Shown here piece after piece: positions 37,150-48,800 of a DNA stretch of 64,000 nt. The notes under the pieces were generated by a model. That model was not told where the DNA came from and did no database searches. It saw only the letters and a program-made list of their open reading frames with translations. Source of the stretch: Chondrilla cf. caribensis (Eukaryota > Porifera > Demospongiae > Chondrillida > Chondrillidae); assembly GCA_964020155.1 (NCBI GenBank), contig OZ026550.1, positions 3,572,352-3,636,351 on the forward strand, read 5' to 3'. The position numbers and the translations under genes are program-made. Position 1 is the stretch's first letter. The number at the start of each line of letters is the position of its first letter.

Positions 37150-37370
37150 CTCGATGAGTAACACTTAGTCGCAAATCAGAGACTGGACTTTGGTAACGTG
37201 GTAGTGGGTCTATATAATAGCTATACTGAATAAACTGAACAAGAGCAACAACAAGTCTTAGAAAACTGGGCGTTCACGCACCGAGTAAATCTCCTTCAAA
37301 AATTATAGGAGAAATTTTTGGCACACGTCCGATAAAAAATAAACGTCAACCGTGTAGAGAGAGAAAGGTA
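37150..37370 (-). promoter_or_regulatory. Gene B: candidate 5' non-coding exon 1 / promoter-proximal block
   Basis: Minus-strand CTCATCGAG followed by donor GTTAGT at 37149. The surrounding 400 bp (about 36,955-37,370) is similar to 62,700-63,090 ahead of gene C (shared GGTTTGGGGAT, GTGGTCAGTTATATCG, CAGCCGTGAATTG, GAGACTGGACTTTGG, GAAAACTGGGCGTT). Orientation and order match gene C. Interpreted as untranslated exon 1 plus promoter-proximal sequence; the transcription start is not defined. Confidence 0.5.
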
Positions 37371-38430
37371 GCAATTAGTAATTAATTTCGCCCACGCGAA
37401 GGTTATAAGTAGGGGTTAGCAGCTAGACTAATAGACGACTATTATGTAAATATACGCCCGGCGCTCACAATGATGAGGTCACAAAAGGTCAACGGTGACC
37501 GGTTATCACCCTGCCTATCTAATTACTCGTTAATAATAATTTCCATAGGCGATATTTTGCTAGACTGTAATGTATGGGAGGTATAGGGCCGCCATTTTGT
37601 TTTCACGTCATCCCTACATACAGAGTGCTATCGCACTCGATGAAAACTGCAGTTACAGTAACAATAAAAGCAAAAGAATAATAGAACAATATCAAGTTCA
37701 ATTTTCCACAGATTCTAGGATGGCCACTGCCCTAACCCTGATGCCCTGCGTAAGCTGCTTTATATTGCAAAGTTCTATTTAACAGCTTCAAATTTTCCCT
37801 TGTGAGATGGTGAATAGAGTGCAGCTGTATGTCCAATTCAATGTTTCTGTTATCGTCACTTGACATATTAAAAGAATCAGACAACTCAACATTGTCTATA
37901 TATACTAGAGTCTTCTTCTTTTTGTGTTCTGTCAGCATTACTTTGGAGGTGACGTGGAGGTAGTTCAGTGTCAAGTACATTCGTTATTGTTATCGTTCCA
38001 TTGCCAACAAAGTTGTCTAGGTCCAAGTTTTCTTTCTTCGGCAGTCCTGTAAAATTATCATAATGCTAATTGTAGATGACAAACTGCTTCGATGGCATCC
38101 ACGTTCATAATTTTTGGTCATGCTGACAGGATCTGACCTTCTCTATAACAGCCTGCTTGGTGGTGTTGGGATAATATCAATTGTGTGTAACATGAGTAAA
38201 TTGCTTGACTTTGCACAATCTTTTGCTTTTGATGTAATACATCTGCAGATTCTAATGCATCAACATCTTCAGGACAACATCCTTTATGATTTGAACAGCC
38301 CAAAACACAACACTGCATGTGAATGACATCATTGACCATTGACCTTTTGGGAACTCATCATTGTGGGTAGTGGGAATTATAATTTTGACTAATTAGATTC
38401 ATTATTTTGTACTCTATAATATTCAATTAC
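37371..38430. other. Upstream region without a recognised gene
   Basis: Minus-strand open frames at 37732-37980 and 38118-38339 are AT-biased, lack recognisable domains and show no clear splice-linked structure. They could be mobile-element debris. Nothing else is identifiable. Confidence 0.5.
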
Positions 38431-38960
38431 TAGCTCAGGTCACGTTATGATAACATGGTGTGATTAACTATAATTATTCATGTTAACCAAATTGTTATTG
38501 TAGGAATCACAGTTCTTTAAACTGGGATAAAAGCCTGGGCTTAAGCTTGCAACCGCAGAGACTGTTTAACAAACGATAGCAGATATTGTTAATCTATAGG
38601 ATAACTATTGTGCTGAACATTGTTAAACCATGTTGGCTTATGTTGTAAATACAATGAATGATATTATCATAATAATATTAATTTTTTTATATTACCAATA
38701 TACCCTAGCTATGGGTATGTATAAAATCACAGTTTACTATAATATAATAGTATTTGAATTTTCTGTTATACTATACTGTATATCAGTACAAATTGCATTA
38801 CACACAGAAGAATGGCAGAATATTTGTATAGCGTAGCCATAGAAGCAAATCCATTTCATAATAATTATGGCGGCTACTACAGTTTGGCAGATTAACAAAT
38901 ATTCACTGTATTGTACAGTGGTTTTATAGTAAAAATTGTAATTACAAGACTTAGTTGAAT
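38431..38960. repeat. Upstream edge of duplication unit B, matching the region upstream of gene C
   Basis: Parts of 38,440-38,700 match about 63,215-63,480: GTTATGATAACATG, then CTATAGGATA(A/G)CTATTGTG(C/T)T, and ATTG(T/C)TAAACCAT occur in the same order and spacing. The stretch has no gene. A TIR-like end (GGCAGATTAACAAATATTCAC, ending at TA) lies at about 38,886-38,908. Confidence 0.6.
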
Positions 38961-39350
38961 ACAAATTGGTTAATTCATATTTTCACATGCATAATATATA
39001 GACATGATTATTACGATTATGATGCACGTGTGCTTGATCTGGTGAACAATTGCAATATAATATTAATGTATTAAATCTATATCTAATGCATAGCAGTGCT
39101 ATAGATATATCTGTGCCCTGCATGTCATTTAAAACAGTTTGCCTAATACGCTACAAAGAAATTACCACTTCCTTTTCAAATTCTAAAGATTGACATGATT
39201 ATAATTGAGTAATACTGATTCTACAGTTAGCAAATGGCTTATTAAGTACAGCTATTTATGTATAATCACAAACTACACTACACTATAAGTCATTTAAGTT
39301 ATATTATTCTAAGTGTATGCAGACTGTGGTTGTCAGCATAAAAAAATAGT

Positions 39351-41896
39351 CTAAACTTCATCATCATTTTCGAAAACTACATTTCTCTTGTTGAGGTCAC
39401 TCCATTTTTCCTTTACAACTCTTGTGTTCTCAACAAGTATAGGAAATTCCCATTCATCATCAACATAGATTGATGAATCCGGTTGGTCACCTAGCAAATA
39501 ATACATTATTATTATTTCAACTTTACAAATCTCAATCCTTATAGCTGCATGCATATTAGATGTGAATACATGTTTGTGTGGGTTGTGTGCATGAATATGT
39601 ATGTGTGTGTGTATGTACGTGTGTATGTGTGTGTTTGTGTGTGTGCGTGTGCATGTGTGTACGTATGTGTGTGCCTTCACACCTCTCACGTTCCTATCAA
39701 GTATAGGCAATTCCCATTCATCAGCAACATAGATGGATGAATCCAGTTGGTCACCTAGCAAACAATAAATATTATTGTTGTATGGTTGTGGTTAACATCA
39801 AAGGAAAAAGTGTGTATTGTTTTTTGTAATTGCACACTTTTTTGACCTTTTCAACCACAAGTGTGCTCGATTAGTAATTGTCAGCTTTATGCGCCCATGT
39901 TATCATAACAATCTGAATCTTTGTAACAATTATGTTTATTCTGAAGGAGGTGGAACTCCGAATTGGCGTAAAACTTAACAGGCTTGCTCGGTTTCATGGT
40001 TCTGATGCGCCGCTGAATTGCTATTAAAAGAACGCGGAGGATTTTCGGAGAATTAATTCGTCGCGCCATCTTATTTCCTTGCCTCCGTCACAAATGAACC
40101 AAGCCAATATGCAAGAGTGCCTTTATTTTCAGTCATTAGCACGTTTTCAGGGCACTTCGCTTGAGGCTTGTGTTTATTCCGTTCTTCAACCCATGCAGCG
40201 AAGGTTTTGAGACCACACGATGTAGATAGCTGTGTGTTCTTGGGTTGAAAAGGTTTGGACATAATCTCGAAGTCGTCGTCGTCGATATCGAAATTGAAAC
40301 GCCTAGATGACAGCACGTTTGGAAGTCATTTCAGCCATAGCAGCTACTGAAAAACAGGTGCTGACTAGCTATATACCAACCTCCCGCCAGAAAACTAAGC
40401 GCTAGAGGGTGCATACAACAAGTAAGTTATTGTATGGCCAATTGTGCATTGGCGCCTTATTGCACAATTGGTCATACAATAACTATTACTTATTTCATAA
40501 ACTTCACAATTCACAACTCTTACACCTGGAAGCATACTAGGTTTGAATACATGTTTGTGTGGGTTGTGTGCATTCATATGTATGCATGCATGTGTATGTT
40601 TGCTTTTCTGTTTTATAATGTGTGTGTTTGTGTGTTCATGCGTGTGTGTGTGTGTGTGTGTGCCTGCGTGTGTGCGTGCTTGCATGCATAAGTGTGTGCA
40701 TGAATTGATAGACACATACTATTCTCACCTCTGTGTGCCTCTCTCTTTACAGGTTTTTCAAGGGTTGCTTTCGAGAAGACTGCATCAAAACTTGGCTTCT
40801 GGGTAGCATTAGGGGAAAATTTAAGTATAGTACATCCATGGCCATACAAACAACTTCATTTATGTTCGACAAGGTAAAGCATGTTACCCCCCAAAGTTGA
40901 AATACTTCAATACTTATATAATCACTCTGGACGTCCAGTGCTCTTAGCATGTTCCTCAACATGGCACTATCGATACTGAGTGCATGCTTTTCCACATGTT
41001 ATGCAGTTAACCTGCTTGCATATTATGTAAATTAGGAAATATTGAGGTAGTGGGTAATAACCGAATATTAAGCAATTCGAATGCACAAGGATGAAAAAGT
41101 CAATTTTGTTCAAGAATAATAACAAAATAACGAAAAGAATTAAATATGGCAATATGGAGGCAGTGAGTATTAGAACATTAGTATGTCCAACAATCAAGAA
41201 GCACAAGGAGGAAACACCAGTTCCAATTCATGTCAGATTGTGACCAACAAATTGAGACTAGCCACTAATAATATTATAATTATCCTTTAAATATTTAGCT
41301 ACTTTGAAAGCATTTAAACTGTACACAGTTCTTCTCTGATATTGGGTGAAATCATCGGAGACACAATCTTTTTACACAGCTGCTGATTGCAACATTCATT
41401 CCACCAATCATGGGTAGATTTCAATGCAAAATGGCTGCCATACGGTTCTGAGAAAACATTACAGCCATTTGGGTATATTGGGAAACCATTGGCAGCCTAC
41501 AAATGTGTTGTATGCATGAATTACAATTAAATACAGGGTAAATAATGCCTGTATCAAAGGTGGAACAGTTCGTCTGGATCAACAATTTATGATACCACAG
41601 TTAATTTTTTCTCGAGTAAGTTTCTCTGATCTAATTGGTTTGAACAGAGTAAGAGTTGAATACAACAATACTGAATACCAAACTATAATCTACCAATTGC
41701 AATCAGAGTGATTAAAGGATTTCTGCCAATGTTCCCAGTTACACAGTAACATCCGACGTCTGCCACTCACTGCAGTACTCTTAGCAGCTCTTGTCCTTTT
41801 AGTCTTGATGGAATCAAATCTCTTTTGTGCAAAGTTCTTAATCTTGCTCCAGTTTTTCTCATGTCTCAATACGTGAAACACGAACACAGCACAGCC
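39351..41896 (-). CDS. Gene C exons 20-23: end of TM7 and cytoplasmic tail
   Basis: Exon 20 (41771-41896): GCAVFVFHVLRHEKNW, then a basic stretch (KRFDSIKTKRTRAAKS). Exon 21 (40729-40798): KPSFDAVFSKATLEKPVKRE. Exon 22 (39683-39754): GDQLDSSIYVADEWELPILD. Exon 23 (39351-39490): GDQPDSSIYVDDEWEFPILV, ending FENDDEV and TAG. The last two exons are a tandem duplication of the same module, so the tail can carry one or two SIYV motifs. CA/GT-rich runs lie in the introns (about 39,600-39,670 and 40,620-40,690), at the same positions as in gene B. Confidence 0.8.
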
Positions 41897-42719
41897 CTAC
41901 AATATATAAATTGTGCATAATATACGTATGAAGGCGTATTTGGTATAATATGAAATAATACCGTAAATGCTGGTTGTTAAGCGCCGGCGCTTATAGGTGT
42001 GGCCGCAAGAAAATAGGCACTTGATAAAGAACATGTGCTCAATAACAATGCCAAATATTATTGCTGTGAGAAAATGGCCTCTGGAGTTCCTGAAGCCCAA
42101 CAGTACGATCTATCCAGTACAGTCTGAGGTCGTCTTGTCTACAAAGACATATGGACTCCTATCATTGGAGAGAAACTATTCGTAGAGAAGGAGGAAGACA
42201 ACGAGAACGATACTTTCCTATTGCATTGGCGCTTAATAAATGTACCAATAGTACAAGAACAAAATAGGCGTTTAACAACAAATAGGCACTTAACAGCGAG
42301 CAGCGCTTAACAACCAACGTTCACGGTATGGTGGAAAAACTGGTTCTATGGATTAACCCGGGGCAGATGAATATTCACTGTATATGAATTAAAATGCTAA
42401 TAACAAATAGCAATTGATACGAAGTTGCCATGGATGTAGCTCCACGAAACAAACCATGCATATTTTCTTCACTTTTGACATACATGGCATCCCTTTTCAG
42501 CGAGGATCGAATGGAAGCAAAAGGCCAATAGTAGTGTATACAACTAATGCTATAACTCACTTGCAAAGTGTTGCAAATCACAAACAACCATGAAAAAATG
42601 GTACGAAGGGCTTCACTGAAGTCATTAGCAGCTAAGAGTCCAAATAGCCAAGTTGCTCCCATCAAAGGTAGGAGAGCAATGAAGGAGTACAGTGAGTATC
42701 TGGAGTAAGAAATAGGGGT

Positions 42720-42782
<63 letters not shown>

Positions 42783-42797
42783 GTGTGTGTGTGTGCG

Positions 42798-42840
<43 letters not shown>

Positions 42841-42859
42841 ATGCATGTGCATGCGGACG

Positions 42860-42895
<36 letters not shown>

Positions 42896-45800
42896 TGTGC
42901 GTGTCATGTACACAATATCTATGTCATGTGCAAGTATTAGTTGTGTGTCTGTGTGTGCATGAGTGTGTGCATGTTTAGTCTAACATGTAGACACACCTCA
43001 AAAGAAGCCTATTTCTTTTTTTGGAGTACGTTTGCTTGAGTTGGTTGTGTTTTGTCTTCAAAATTGTGTACAATACTCTCACAAAAATGATTATGTTTAC
43101 CTGTGAGTGATTAAAACAAAGGTTATTAGATTGGCATACAGATGGTTATATTGTGATGAACACGATGAAAATAATTAGCTATATTGTGTTTTTTGTCAAA
43201 TGTTCAAATAGATTTACAGAATCAGTTACCTTGTTAAAAAACAGAACACTTATTAGATGAGACATTTCAATGTAATATCTGTAGACAATGTATTTTTGGA
43301 ATTTTTATTTCCTTGTGCGAGGGAAACAGTTTTCATGGGGTTCAATTTTATCTGGCAATAATATGACTTATGAAACTTGGAGGTTCTCGGTTCAAGTTAT
43401 GAGTGTGCAACACATTAAATGGATATGAAAATGACTTGAAACCTAAACCACCTGAGTTGAGTCCGAGGTCAGAAAAAAGTGCTTCAAGGGTGAACAGTTT
43501 TGTTAGGTTAAAACATTATAAAAATGGATAACACAAAGAATTTTGAACATTATTGTGTTTTAGTCTTGATGGTAGGTTGTCGTAAGCTGTTGTGGAAACG
43601 CCGCTAATGATAACAGAATGAATGAAAAAGAGGTGAAGAGATAGTCCCAGGCTGACTCAAGAAAATATCATTGGCATGTGGGTTCTTTGGGAAACCATTT
43701 GCAGGCCTTTATGAGTGTTAATTTTACGAATGACAATTTATGAAAGAGTGTATAAAGACCTGGTGCAATGGTAGATGTTGTTTACACCATCTGGTGGACT
43801 GCAATCCAGCATGGTTTAGTCTAATTTCCGTTATCTCGCTACACTGAGGGGTGTATTTCTGTCCATCATGCTTTTGTTGATATTCAAATTTTCATTGGTG
43901 TTCCTCTACACTCTAAACAGGACGTTTCCATACAAATGATGGACAACATTGTAACTGTTCACTCTTAATCTACTTTTGTATGTACTTACATTCTTCAAAA
44001 GTACATTACTGAGCTAACATGAACCTTAATTAGATTCCAATTCAACTAATTATTATTTAGGATACTACTTATACACTTGTAGTGACTCCGCAGACAGAAC
44101 CAGTGAATCATAGTGTCAGATTGTAGAAAGAGTAAAAAAGAAAAATAATGAATTTGTTAAATTTAAACTTACTAGTATTATCGCAATCATTGGAACCAGG
44201 AATGACCAGATGAAGTAGTTCCCTTGAGACAGCCAACATCTACAACAGTACATAAAACGGATAATATGGAGTAAGAAAACTTTGAAGAAAAATTGGGCGT
44301 ATTTTCAATCAAATATTGGTGTACAGTAACGCGTTGATCAAACGATTAATCACCGGAAGGAAGTAAGAGGGCGTAATTGGAAACCACACCCAATTTTTTA
44401 GGCTGAGTAGTCATCAAATAGACCTGATGTGGAATCAAGAGAGGCTTTCTTCACATTTAGGGTATACTCACAAGGTACAAAATTAACCACCTCGAGTGAT
44501 TATTGTGGGTAATAAAGTGGAATTGCCTTCACAGTACACCCACATAATTATTTCCTGTGGTCAATTGATCAGTTTGAAATATTAATGATCATCAGATTTC
44601 AAATGAAGAGCAATGTCAGAGCACTACTATACAACCATTCTTTAATCATCTATTTGAAAGTACACATAACTTTTTCTGGCCTCTACATGCAGGTAATGTG
44701 ATGTACCACAATTGACAGACGACAACGTACATCAATTTATCATCTGAAGTTACAATATAATAGTCAATGCCAACTCCAAATGCCACCCCGATAGTGACAA
44801 TGAGAGGAATTAGTGGTAGACCTGAGTGGAGCAAGAAGTGATAGTGTACGGGGGTGAGTCTGTGAGTGTGATAGTCTGACATGTAACAAATGAATACAAA
44901 AAGGTCTATATGACAGCAATCATTGAGGGGACATAAAAGTTATAATTTCCAAGAACATCAAGTGGATTGGCATCAATTCAATCACCTCGAGTAGAGATCT
45001 CATACAATATTACTGTATATTTGGCATAATATTACAGCTGTGAAACAAATTATTTGGGACTGCACGTTTCTAACAGCCGATGTTACACCACAAAATTGAA
45101 CACTACAAAAGATTTTAAAGTACAACATTATACTATTATAGCCATTATAATTACTTATAATGCATTCCTGTCAGTTCATAAGGAATTAACTATCATACTA
45201 CTTGTTGAAACAGTATGTAGATGTATGTACATATTCATTGTCTCACCCCATCCTAGTGACAGATACAGAACCAGCCACTTCTTCTCATGTGCTCCAAACA
45301 CTCTCACTAGCAAAACATACATCATGACACCTTCACACAACATCCAACAGAATGCAGCCAACAGGAAGTAGTGAAGAAGAGCAGTCAAAGCACTGCATCC
45401 CGCCTGTGAAAGGGGACAATAGTAAATGCGTATATCATACATGAATGTAGTGTACAGGAGGGATACGTAGTCGACATGCCTGTATGCCATATATATAATC
45501 AAACGTTATGTAAGGTAGAGGTAAGTACTTACAGTGCATGAACAATCTAAGGTGCCAGTAGTGAACAGGTAATCCATGGACAACAGGACTGAGACAGGTA
45601 CGCATGTGTGCATGTATGCATACATGAGTGTGTACATTTGTGTGTGATCAAACTGAAAAATACATTAGGCTGAGACAGTTGTGAATGTGTTAAATGTCAA
45701 TACGTCCACAATAACCCCTCTTATATTGACATATAATACTTTCTGTAATAAACAAAATTGTAATGTTTACGTCCCAATTACAGAAGTATACATACATCTG

Positions 45801-48800
45801 AGTGATAAAATATGCTAATTTCAATACGATGAACACCCAGTCTGCATAAATGAAAGGGCTTATACCTCATCATCATAGTGTGAGTGGATCACATTTACTT
45901 ATTAAGCTGACCTTGTTATCAAATTCGCGGTCATACCCCAAACTACCAACAACTATGTACAAGATCAGTCCACAGAGTAGAGCAATGCAGAGGTTGAGGT
46001 GGACAAAGTGGACTGTGTTGGTGATCAATTCTTTCCTGTACATGTGTGTGTGTGCGTGTGTGTGGGTGTGGGTGTAATAAAATATGTTGGTCAGTAATTA
46101 CACGTCAAGCACATTTCCTCAAGAGTAGCATCAAGTGCAATACTTTACACTTACTTTAGGGAAATGAAGAATACAATAGACACAGCCAAGCATATGCTGG
46201 ATATTCCACATCCAACGACACTCAAAACAGTGAAAAGAAGATCATTCTGCAGGAAAAAGCACGTACATGCAAATCACAGGAATGTATCATGAATGTATGT
46301 AATATGCAATCTGGCAGATTGCATATTGGAGTTGGAGGAGAAAAACAGTACAAAAAGAACAAGATTGAATCTAACCCAATTATCTTCTTCAGTATTTAAA
46401 GAAGGGTCAAAGAATTGCAGGTAGTTGTATTTTGACTTCATGGTGAGACAATGAAAGCACCAAAAGGTGCTGATGCCTCTGTTCACAGCTTATCCAGCAG
46501 TATTGACCACAACAGCATAATACACAACAGCTATATATATTCATTTTAGATATTACAGGGGCCAGGGCCCTCTTGTACTGTATCATTCAACGAAGTGTTC
46601 CTCGATGGAAAATAGCCGAGATTCACCCAAAGAAACAGAGCCTGGTATGCATAAAGAGCTGCCTTATAATCCGTACAAGCACACTAGATGAGAGTAAAAG
46701 AAGAATGCACTAGTTTTCCAGACCGTAGTACACACAGGTTGGACAGCAAAGCGTGTGGTCATTACGGCATTCACAAAAATGGAAGACTGATTTCAACCCT
46801 ATCAGCTGTTTACCAGCGACTCTAGGTATCAAAAGAATCGCGAAGAGTAAGCGTACAGGGAAATCCAAGCGAAGTGCTCATTTCTCAGACACAGCTGTAG
46901 TAGATTTCCTTTGAAGTTGAAATTTCTGAAATTACCCTAATCTACCCATAGATCGAGGAACTTACTCACAGAGCACTTCCGAAAGCCACTTCCGGTTTCT
47001 CAAGCTCCGAAGACACGTTCGAAGTGAACAAAACTGGCTATATCTCGAGAACGAAGCTTTATTTTTCAAATCCACAAATGTCAATCCAAGAAAACATGGC
47101 GAGAAGCCTATAAAGCCTCTTAGTTGCACTTTCATTTCAGCCGTTGAACAGTTATTACACGGACAGATGGATAGATGAACAGATGGACGGACACACACAA
47201 ACACACTACCGTATGCCGCCATTCTGCACATATGCAGACCGAGGCATAATAAATACTGACTGTCAGTGACCAAAAAAGGATTTGGTTGACAATACATAGA
47301 TAAGGAGATGACAGTTGAAAGAGATCACAACTGTCTACTAGCTATTGACAAGCAGTGAAAATCAGGGGCTCTCGCCCTTCATGTACGCTTCTGCCTTTTC
47401 AGAATAAGTTTCAATCTCACTATTTGTAGTCCAGCCTAGCCTTTGTCATGCAGATATCATGAGCTAAATCGACCTTATTAAAAACCTTCCAGTGAGATGG
47501 TGTGGATACTTGGGCAAAAGCTACGTATGGATTCAGAAGCTTCAAAATGACTAATTAGCAAACCTCCATACGTATAGGGGGCATTTTTTAGCAAAGACAG
47601 TCTTCAGCAGAATTTTACTGTATGACTGGAATCATGTCAAAGGGACATGGTCTACCAAATTGAATGTTTTATTGGATTTCACTGTTTGGAGTTCAGAAAC
47701 TTCAAAATGACTAATCAGTGATTCTGCATATGTACATATGTACATATGGGGCATTTTTAGCAAAGACAGTCTTCAGCAGAATTTTACTGTATGACTGGAA
47801 TCACATCAAAGGGTCATGGTCTACCAATGCTTTATTGGATTTCACTGTTTTCAAAATATGAAACCTCAATGTTATTCAAAACATTGTCTGTGTCCAAATA
47901 ATATACCTGCATGTAGCACGGAGAATGACATGTATGCATTTACGTTATTTATTTCAGACAAACGTAAGTAGTACAGTATTAGGCATATATTTATGAGTGC
48001 ACATCGTCTGAAATACCAACACAAAACAAACAAAAAGCAATCACTTCACCACAAGCACATACTTTCTGTTCAGCAATGACTCCTGTATAATCCACCAGAA
48101 TGACAAAGCTAGTGAGATGTCGTGATTGGCATGAAATTCTACCATTAATTTCACTTCCAGTCAAGCCTTTGTCAGACCAACGACCAGTCACTGAACTGTA
48201 CATGCAGGAAAGATAATAGTACAAGAACTATCATACATCTCGAAATTTTTGTGACCAAAAATTTTGTGAATTGCGCCAGAGTGTGATCTCAAATTTATGA
48301 ATAATTTTCATTAACAACTGATGTGATAGGTATATTGGTTATCATAGTACTACTTCGATTTTCTATCATTTTGTTTTACTTTGACTACTTTGTATACCCA
48401 AAAAGCCTGCTTTACCTGATATGTTAGTTCATTGTGTGCAATTTTAGAATAATGACATCATTCATCATACCTCCTTGTACACATGCAAAAAAATCACAAA
48501 AATAGTTGCAAATGGCCTCTACTTGAAATTCATGAATTATTCAAGAAGATTTGCTATACAGTGAATACTCATTAATCTGCTACAATTCGTTTTCGAAGAA
48601 TAATACGGTGAATTACTGCCTTTAGCAGATTAACTGGATATTCATTGGTATTTGCATATAATACTGTTGCTGGGAAATTGTAGCAGATTAAAAGGTTTGG
48701 CAGATAAAGCGGTATAGAATTAATGAGAATTCACTAGTATACATCAAATAATGATTGCCAATGACAAGGATGAGCTACCACAACAAAGGAATCTCACCTA

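Noticed and set aside
46962..47297. Minus-strand 111 codon frame
   Set aside because: Composition is repeat-like, in an intron of gene C; it looks like a transcribed repeat rather than a gene, and I could not define its borders.
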